From Candidatus Zixiibacteriota bacterium (GTDB taxonomy: Bacteria; Zixibacteria; MSB-5A5; SM1-73): a stretch of 11,356 nucleotides of DNA. Shown here piece by piece: positions 7,278-11,356 of the stretch. The stretch spans positions 1 through 11,356 of the forward strand of contig JAOZNS010000074.1 in the NCBI GenBank assembly GCA_029933635.1, read 5' to 3'. The position numbers were made by a program, and so were the translations under genes. The notes under the pieces are model-generated. The model was not told where the DNA came from. It searched no databases and saw only the letters and a list, made by a program, of their open reading frames with translations. The number at the start of each line of letters is the position of its first letter. Position 1 is the first letter of the stretch.

Positions 7278-7376
7278 CTTAAAACCTCTTTTTTCTCTTT
7301 AAGATTTTCTCTTTCAACCCTAACTTTTTGAGACCGGGCAAAAAGTAGATTCGCCTGATTTACTCCTCTCTTTACC

Positions 7377-7404
7377 ATTTTAACACAATTTCCTGATAAG
7401 TCAA
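7377..7404 (-). promoter_or_regulatory. Promoter of the secreted protease gene
   Basis: Read on the - strand, TTGACT (7404-7399) is followed after 16 bp by TAAAAT (7382-7377). Each hexamer matches the sigma70 consensus at five of six positions. Transcription would start near 7370, leaving a leader of about 90 nt before the protease ATG. Activity is inferred from sequence only. Confidence 0.6.
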
Positions 7405-7412
7405 GCCGAAAA

Positions 7413-7453
7413 CAGGTGGTCAATCCAGGTGAGGACAAAATTTGTTTGCAAAT
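7413..7453. promoter_or_regulatory. Direct repeat and inverted repeat between divergent promoters
   Basis: Two CAGGTG copies (7413-7418 and 7426-7431, 13 bp apart) and an inverted repeat ATTTG-TTTG-CAAAT (7440-7453, containing the palindrome TTTGCAAA) lie between the -35 boxes of the divergent protease and gapA promoters. The inverted repeat overlaps the proposed gapA -35. The placement suits an operator, but the motifs are short and match no regulator I can name. Confidence 0.25.
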
Positions 7454-7474
7454 CAAAGGAAATTATTTTATATT
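7446..7474 (+). promoter_or_regulatory. Probable promoter of the gapA-pgk-tpiA-secG operon
   Basis: TTGCAA at 7446-7451 (four of six) and TATATT at 7469-7474 (five of six) are separated by 17 bp. The start would be near 7481, about 70 nt before the gapA ATG. TATAAG at 7498-7503 is an alternative -10 without a good -35 partner. The region must drive the operon because the upstream gene is divergent. Confidence 0.45.
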
Positions 7475-7549
7475 TCTTCGTCGTTAAACTGGCTTTGTAT
7501 AAGAGATAAACTTTCAAAATATTTTCTCAATTTTAAAAAGGAGGAACGG

Positions 7550-8554
7550 ATGGCAGTAAAGGTTGGCATAAATGGATTTGGGAGGATTGGTAGATTGGTT
7601 TATCGAGCCGCCATGGGCAATCCCAACCTGGACATAGTGGCAGTAAATGATATCACCGACGCCAAGACCTTGACCCATCTTTTAAAATATGACTCCATTC
7701 ATGGAGTTCTGGATTCTGAGATCAAGGCGGAAGGGAATTTCATAGTAGTGGATGGAAAGAAAATGGAGGTATTTGCAGAGAAGGATCCCTCTTCCCTTCC
7801 CTGGAAAAGGCTGGGGGTGGATCTGGTGGTGGAATCCACAGGCAAGTTCCGCTCAGCGGATGATGCCAAAAAGCACCTGGATGCAGGAGCGAAAAAGGTG
7901 TTAATCTCTGCTCCGGCGAAAGGAAAGGGTGGTCCCGTTTTAAATATCGTTTTGGGAGTTAACCAAGAGAAATATGACCCCAAAGCTCAGATCCTTACCA
8001 TCGGCTCATGCACCACCAATTGCCTGGCACCCATCGCCAAAGTGTTAAATGATAATTTTGGCATTGTGCGAGGATTTATGACCACTGTCCATGCTTACAC
8101 CGCCGACCAGAGACTTCTGGATGCACCTCACAAGGACCTGAGAAGAGCCAGAGCCGCAGCTTTAGCCATCGTTCCCACCACCACTGGAGCGGCAAAAGCC
8201 ATCTCCCTGATTATGCCGGAGCTTGAAGGAAAGCTGGATGGAGTTGCCTTAAGAGTTCCGGTCGCCACCGGTTCAATTGTCGATTTAACCTGCGAGCTTT
8301 CAAAGAATGTGACGGTTCAGGATATAAACAATGCCATGAAAGAGGCGTCCGAAGGCAGAATGAAGGGAATATTGCAGTATACGGAGGACCCCATCGTCTC
8401 CGCGGACGTAATCCATAATCCTCATTCATCCATCTTCGACGCCCTCTCCACCATGGTTATGGGCAAAAACTTAGCCAAGGTGTTCTCCTGGTATGACAAC
8501 GAGTGGGGCTTCTCCTGTCGAATGGTGGAGATGCTGGAGCTGATGGCGAAATAA
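7550..8554 (+). CDS. gapA: Glyceraldehyde-3-phosphate dehydrogenase, type I (NAD-dependent)
   Basis: This enzyme converts glyceraldehyde 3-phosphate, phosphate and NAD+ to 1,3-bisphosphoglycerate in the cytoplasm, and works in reverse in gluconeogenesis. The 334 residues match the usual length. Visible landmarks are the Rossmann dinucleotide motif INGFGRIGR (7-15), Asp34 in VNDITD (as in NAD-preferring enzymes), the catalytic Cys154 in SCTTNCLAP, His181 in TTVHAYTADQ, the phosphate-site segment PTTTGAAKA (209-217), and SWYDNEWG near the end. The start at 7550 is fixed by AAGGAGG (7538-7544) with 5-nt spacing and by homology. The frame is open further upstream to a TTG at 7442, but that would add 36 non-homologous residues. 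It is the first gene of an operon with pgk, tpiA and secG. The 141-bp gap before pgk contains two strong hairpins that may set relative expression. Confidence 0.98.
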   Translation: MAVKVGINGFGRIGRLVYRAAMGNPNLDIVAVNDITDAKTLTHLLKYDSIHGVLDSEIKAEGNFIVVDGKKMEVFAEKDPSSLPWKRLGVDLVVESTGKFRSADDAKKHLDAGAKKVLISAPAKGKGGPVLNIVLGVNQEKYDPKAQILTIGSCTTNCLAPIAKVLNDNFGIVRGFMTTVHAYTADQRLLDAPHKDLRRARAAALAIVPTTTGAAKAISLIMPELEGKLDGVALRVPVATGSIVDLTCELSKNVTVQDINNAMKEASEGRMKGILQYTEDPIVSADVIHNPHSSIFDALSTMVMGKNLAKVFSWYDNEWGFSCRMVEMLELMAK

Positions 8555-8580
8555 ATTCAGTTGCGCAGGAACTCTAAAAG

Positions 8581-8609
8581 TTAAGGCAGGGGTTGTACCC
8601 CCGCCTTAA
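8581..8609. repeat. Palindromic hairpin 1 in the gapA-pgk gap
   Basis: TTAAGGC (8581-8587) pairs with GCCTTAA (8603-8609) and GGGG (8589-8592) with CCCC (8598-8601), with one A-C mismatch and a TTGTA loop. The 11-bp stem is strong, but no T tract follows, so simple intrinsic termination is unlikely. It could be an RNA-processing or stability element, a site of partial Rho-assisted termination, or an extragenic palindromic repeat. Confidence 0.6.
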
Positions 8610-8617
8610 GCAGAATG

Positions 8618-8661
8618 CGGGTGGGGTGCACGGACGTGCCCAGCTGAGCAATCCCCACCCG
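8618..8661. repeat. Branched GC-rich hairpin 2 in the gapA-pgk gap
   Basis: CGGGTGGGG (8618-8626) pairs perfectly with CCCCACCCG (8653-8661). The enclosed 26 nt hold an inner hairpin GCAC-GGAC-GTGC (8628-8639) followed by CAGCTGAGCAAT. No T tract follows. The structure ends 26 bp before the pgk Shine-Dalgarno, so it lies in the 5' region of the pgk message if transcription reads through from gapA. I recognise no riboswitch or known RNA family. Confidence 0.55.
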
Positions 8662-8695
8662 AACAGGACTCCAATCGAACATTCATGGAGGAAAT

Positions 8696-9889
8696 ATGGC
8701 AAAACTTACAATTGATGATCTTGAATTGAAAGACAAAAAAGTTCTGGTTCGGGTCGATTTCAACGTGCCCCTGGAAAAAGGTAAGGTGGCTGACGATAAA
8801 CGCATTGTCGCTTCACTCCCCACCATAACAAAGATCCTTGGAGAGGGTGGAAAGGCAGTCCTTATGTCCCATCTGGGTAGACCAAAGGGCAAAAAAGTTC
8901 CGGAGATGAGCCTGGCGCCAGTGGCAAGAAGGTTGGAGAAGCTTTTAGGTAAACCGGTTAGATTTATGAACGATTGTGTGGGACCTGAGGTGGAAGAAGC
9001 GGTCTCTGAATTGAAATCCGGCCAATGCATTCTTCTGGAGAACTTGAGGTTTTACATCGAGGAGGAGAAAAACGATCCGGAGTTTGCCAGAAAGCTTTCC
9101 AAGTTGGGAGAAATCTATGTAAACGACGCTTTCGGGACGGCTCATAGGGCTCATGCCTCCACCGCGGGTGTGACCAAATATTTCAATCAGTGTGCGGCAG
9201 GCTATCTGATGCAAAAGGAGCTGAAATATCTGGGACTGGCTTTAGCCCATCCTCAAAGACCATTTGTCGCCATCCTCGGCGGAGCAAAGATCTCTGGAAA
9301 GATAGATGTAATCACCAATCTGATGGATAAGGTGGATACTCTTTTAATTGGAGGCGGGATGGCTTTTACCTTCTTTAAGGCTATGGGCAATGAAATCGGG
9401 AAGTCGCTTTTGGAGCCCGATAAAGTGGATTTAGCCAGGGAGATATTGAACAAAGCCGAGAGCAAAAACGTAAATTTCCTGCTCCCTGACGACGTTGTGG
9501 TGGCATCGGAAGCCCGAGAGGATGCCTCCTTAAAGGTAGTGCAAAAAGATGTCATTCCATCCGACATGCGGGGTTTGGACATAGGTCCTAAGACTTTAGA
9601 AAAATTTTCTAAGGAGTTGGACTGGGCAAAGACTGTGGTGTGGAACGGACCCATGGGGGTCTTCGAGGTTAAAAAATTCGCTCAGGGCACGATAAAAATC
9701 GCCGAAAAACTTGCCGAGATAACTCAAAGGGGAGCCATCACCATCGTGGGGGGAGGAGACTCAGCTTCAGCCGTAGCCAAAGCTGGTTTGGAAGGGAAAC
9801 TCTCTCACATCTCCACCGGGGGAGGAGCCTCTTTAGAATTTTTGGAAGGAAAAACTCTTCCCGGAGTGGCGGCTTTAACCGATAAATGA
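8696..9889 (+). CDS. pgk: Phosphoglycerate kinase
   Basis: This kinase transfers phosphate from 1,3-bisphosphoglycerate to ADP, the first ATP-yielding step of lower glycolysis, using the product of the preceding GAPDH. The 397 residues are the standard length. Signatures seen: VRVDFNVPL (18-26), SHLGRP (58-63), the substrate-binding Arg118 in ENLRFY, AFGTAHRAHAS (145-155), the nucleotide-domain motif GGAKISGKI (195-203), GGGMAFTF (219-226), WNGPMGVFE (316-324) and GGGDSASAV (352-360), with GGGASLEFLEG (375-385) near the end. The two-domain fold appears complete. ATG at 8696 follows TGGAGGA with about 4-nt spacing. Its stop TGA overlaps an out-of-frame ATG at 9886, and tpiA begins about 50 bp later, which implies tight co-transcription. 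Confidence 0.98.
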   Translation: MAKLTIDDLELKDKKVLVRVDFNVPLEKGKVADDKRIVASLPTITKILGEGGKAVLMSHLGRPKGKKVPEMSLAPVARRLEKLLGKPVRFMNDCVGPEVEEAVSELKSGQCILLENLRFYIEEEKNDPEFARKLSKLGEIYVNDAFGTAHRAHASTAGVTKYFNQCAAGYLMQKELKYLGLALAHPQRPFVAILGGAKISGKIDVITNLMDKVDTLLIGGGMAFTFFKAMGNEIGKSLLEPDKVDLAREILNKAESKNVNFLLPDDVVVASEAREDASLKVVQKDVIPSDMRGLDIGPKTLEKFSKELDWAKTVVWNGPMGVFEVKKFAQGTIKIAEKLAEITQRGAITIVGGGDSASAVAKAGLEGKLSHISTGGGASLEFLEGKTLPGVAALTDK

Positions 9890-9939
9890 AACAGTTTACC
9901 CACAGATTAAAGGATGAAGCAGAAGAAGGTGAAGAACCT

Positions 9940-10701
9940 ATGAGAACCCCAATCATCGCTGGCAACTGGAAGATGCACAAAACCCAGGAGGAAGCCTTTC
10001 AACTGGCATCCGATCTGAAACAAAGGTTAAAAGGTCTGGATGAAGTGAAGGTGATAATCTGCCCACCATTTACCGCCCTTTCCTCGGTTAAGAAAGCCAT
10101 TCAAAATTCCTCAATTTTGCTTGGGGCTCAAAACATGCACTGGGAGGAGAAAGGAGCTTACACCGGTGAGGTCTCTCCCTCCATGCTAAGGACGATAGGT
10201 TGTAAATATGTCATCGTTGGGCATTCGGAAAGAAGGAGCTATTTCTCTGAAACTGATAAGGTTGTGAATTTGAAGATAAAATCTGCTCTGAGATTTAACC
10301 TTCACCCCATCATATGTGTGGGCGAAAAGTTAGACCAAAGAGAAGCAAACAAAACTGAAGAGGTTGTCGAAAATCAGGTGAGAGGAGCTTTTAAAGATCT
10401 GAGCGCCCGGGAGGCGGAAAAGACCGTGATCGCCTATGAACCGGTGTGGGCGATCGGAACAGGTAGAATCGCCACACCTGACCAGGCAAACCAGGTTCAT
10501 CTTTTCATAAGAGGACTCCTGGCCAACCATTTTGGTAAAGAATGTTCCGAAAGGGTCTGTATATTATATGGAGGATCGGTTAAGCCGGATAATTCAAAGG
10601 ATTTGCTTCATATGCCAGAAATAGATGGTGCCTTAGTTGGAGGTGCCAGCTTGAATGCAGATTCCTTTGAAAAAATCATAAGAGGTGCGATCAAATCTTA
10701 A
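9940..10701 (+). CDS. tpiA: Triosephosphate isomerase
   Basis: This enzyme interconverts dihydroxyacetone phosphate and glyceraldehyde 3-phosphate as a cytoplasmic TIM-barrel dimer. Numbered from the ATG at 9940, it has 253 residues, the usual length. The active site is complete: Asn9 and Lys11 in AGNWKMHK, the electrophile His95 in VGHSERR, and the catalytic base Glu167 in AYEPVWAIGTG with the flexible loop that follows. The phosphate-binding GGSV (211-214) and the VGG loop (233-235) are also present. The start is chosen at 9940 because homology begins with RTPIIAGNWKM and AAGGTGA (9926-9932) lies 7 nt upstream. An in-frame ATG at 9886, overlapping the pgk stop as ATGA, would add 18 charged residues and has no Shine-Dalgarno. 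It is the third gene of the operon; 82 bp separate it from secG. Confidence 0.97.
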   Translation: MRTPIIAGNWKMHKTQEEAFQLASDLKQRLKGLDEVKVIICPPFTALSSVKKAIQNSSILLGAQNMHWEEKGAYTGEVSPSMLRTIGCKYVIVGHSERRSYFSETDKVVNLKIKSALRFNLHPIICVGEKLDQREANKTEEVVENQVRGAFKDLSAREAEKTVIAYEPVWAIGTGRIATPDQANQVHLFIRGLLANHFGKECSERVCILYGGSVKPDNSKDLLHMPEIDGALVGGASLNADSFEKIIRGAIKS

Positions 10702-10783
10702 GATGCCATGAATGATTTCTCGTCTTAATTTGGAAATTTTTGATTTTTAATTTGAATCTTTTACCCTTCTTAAGGAGGTAGCT

Positions 10784-11182
10784 TTGATAGTATTTTTGAC
10801 CACATTACATGTGATAATCTGCATCGCCTTGATCATGGTGGTGTTGATGCAATCTGCCAAGGGTGAAGGTCTGGCTGGAGCGTTTGGGGGCACAGGAATC
10901 ACCGGGGCAGTCTTTGGGGGAAGGGGAGCGGCAACCTTTCTGGCTAAGGCGACCACCGTTTTGGCAATCGCCTTCTTTTTAAGTTCCATCTTATTGAGTT
11001 TTCTCTCCCCAGCCACCCGGGGTGGTGGGAGGAAAACCAGTGCGATTCAAAAAGAGGCCCAAAGACGAGCCACAGAGGGGACTGTCCCGGCAACCAGCGT
11101 TCCTGGCACTGAGGGAAAAACGCAGACTCAACCCCCCTCGGAACAACCGCAGACACCTCCTCCATCAGGCGAAGGGAAATAA
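10784..11182 (+). CDS. secG: SecG, protein translocase subunit (TTG start)
   Basis: SecG is the small SecYEG translocon subunit that assists SecA-driven export across the inner membrane. The protein is 132 residues. It has two membrane segments (about 2-22 and 52-75) joined by the family's Gly-rich loop, LMQSAKGEGLAGAFGG (21-36), the signature of SecG. The tail from about 76 to 132 is rich in Pro, Gln, Thr and Gly; such low-complexity tails are common and poorly conserved in SecG. The start is TTG at 10784, 4 nt after a strong AAGGAGGT (10772-10779). The first in-frame ATG (codon 18) lies inside the first membrane segment and would destroy it, so TTG is favoured. It follows tpiA, a frequent bacterial neighbour, and probably shares the glycolytic transcript. 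No intrinsic terminator is visible after it. Confidence 0.92.
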   Translation: MIVFLTTLHVIICIALIMVVLMQSAKGEGLAGAFGGTGITGAVFGGRGAATFLAKATTVLAIAFFLSSILLSFLSPATRGGGRKTSAIQKEAQRRATEGTVPATSVPGTEGKTQTQPPSEQPQTPPPSGEGK

Positions 11183-11261
11183 AAGTTTTTCAGCAGATAA
11201 AGCAGTTGACTTTCAAAGCGACGCTGATTTTTTTCTACACACTAAATTCATCTCATGTGGC

Positions 11262-11289
11262 TTGACTAATAAAAGAATTGAACATTAAT
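11262..11289 (+). promoter_or_regulatory. Possible promoter of the tRNA-Leu gene
   Basis: TTGACT (11262-11267, five of six) is followed after 16 bp by ATTAAT (11284-11289, four of six). Transcription would start near 11296, about 8 nt before the mature tRNA 5' end. Another TTGACT at 11206-11211 has no suitable -10 partner. Read-through from secG is the alternative, since no terminator separates them. Confidence 0.4.
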
Positions 11290-11303
11290 AAGAAATTGAG
11301 AAT

Positions 11304-11356
11304 GCGGAAGTGGTGGAACTGGTAGACACACCATCTTGAGGGGGTGGCGGCGAAAG
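11304..11356 (+). tRNA. tRNA-Leu (GAG anticodon), truncated by the window end
   Basis: The 5' 53 nt of a leucine tRNA are present: acceptor strand GCGGAAG, a D arm of leucine type (GGTGGAACTGGTAGACAC), and an anticodon stem CCATC/GGTGG around the loop TTGAGGG, which puts GAG at positions 34-36 and so reads CUC/CUU. The next bases, CGGCGAAAG, start the long variable arm expected of a class II tRNA. The T arm and 3' acceptor strand lie beyond the window. Confidence 0.93.

Noticed and set aside
7442..7549. N-terminal extension of GAPDH from a TTG at 7442
   Set aside because: It would cover the probable promoter and add 36 residues without homology; the ATG at 7550 has an ideal Shine-Dalgarno and the canonical GAPDH N-terminus.
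9886..9939. tpiA starting at the ATG overlapping the pgk stop (ATGA)
   Set aside because: No Shine-Dalgarno precedes it, and the 18 extra residues are charged and non-homologous; the ATG at 9940 has both a Shine-Dalgarno and the family N-terminus.
11022..11288. 88-codon + strand frame overlapping the end of secG
   Set aside because: It is out of frame with the SecG tail, lacks a Shine-Dalgarno and runs into the tRNA promoter region; likely a shadow of low-complexity coding sequence.
1..11356. Search for CRISPR arrays, insertion sequences, phage or defence genes
   Set aside because: No regularly spaced direct repeats, transposase or integrase motifs, or defence-type domains were found on either strand; the gene set is housekeeping, sensory and secretory.

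Overview
The window looks like ordinary chromosome from a free-living bacterium of moderate GC content. I suspect one of the poorly cultivated lineages around the FCB superphylum (Zixibacteria, Stahlbacteria/WOR-3, KSB1 and relatives). This rests mainly on the secreted cysteine protease, whose C-terminal type I dockerin has the 'GDANGD..VDVGDVVYLINYLYKGG' style common in those genomes; it is an inference from style, not a phylogenetic placement. I see no phage genes, insertion sequence, CRISPR array or plasmid feature.

Layout. Positions 1-245 hold a regulatory region with two overlapping sigma70-type promoters. A multi-pass membrane protein of unknown function with a very charged C-terminal tail follows (246-1478), ending at an imperfect hairpin and a strong intrinsic terminator. 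Next, on the + strand, is a cytoplasmic sensor protein (1736-3397): an intact cyclic-nucleotide-binding domain, a coiled coil, a PAS domain and a histidine-kinase-like ATPase domain, with no histidine where the phosphoacceptor should be. On the - strand are an MFS transporter (3587-4720) and a secreted papain-family protease with a dockerin (5121-7277). They are separated by 400 bp that holds a perfect 18-bp palindrome, a hairpin and a doubtful small ORF.

From 7278 to 7549 a divergent control region drives the protease leftward and a glycolytic operon rightward: gapA (GAPDH), pgk, tpiA and secG. These three enzymes form the triose-phosphate segment of glycolysis/gluconeogenesis: TIM interconverts DHAP and GAP, GAPDH makes 1,3-bisphosphoglycerate, and PGK makes ATP. 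secG, a subunit of the Sec translocon, follows tpiA, a frequent neighbour in bacteria. A tRNA-Leu(GAG) gene begins at 11304 and runs off the window end. Two large GC-rich hairpins without U tracts lie between gapA and pgk and are the most conspicuous unexplained non-coding structure.

The most interesting candidates are the apparently phosphoacceptor-less cNMP-PAS-kinase protein, the gapA-pgk hairpin pair, the 18-bp palindrome as a possible member of a dispersed repeat family, and the dockerin-bearing protease. None can be called a new system from this sequence alone.
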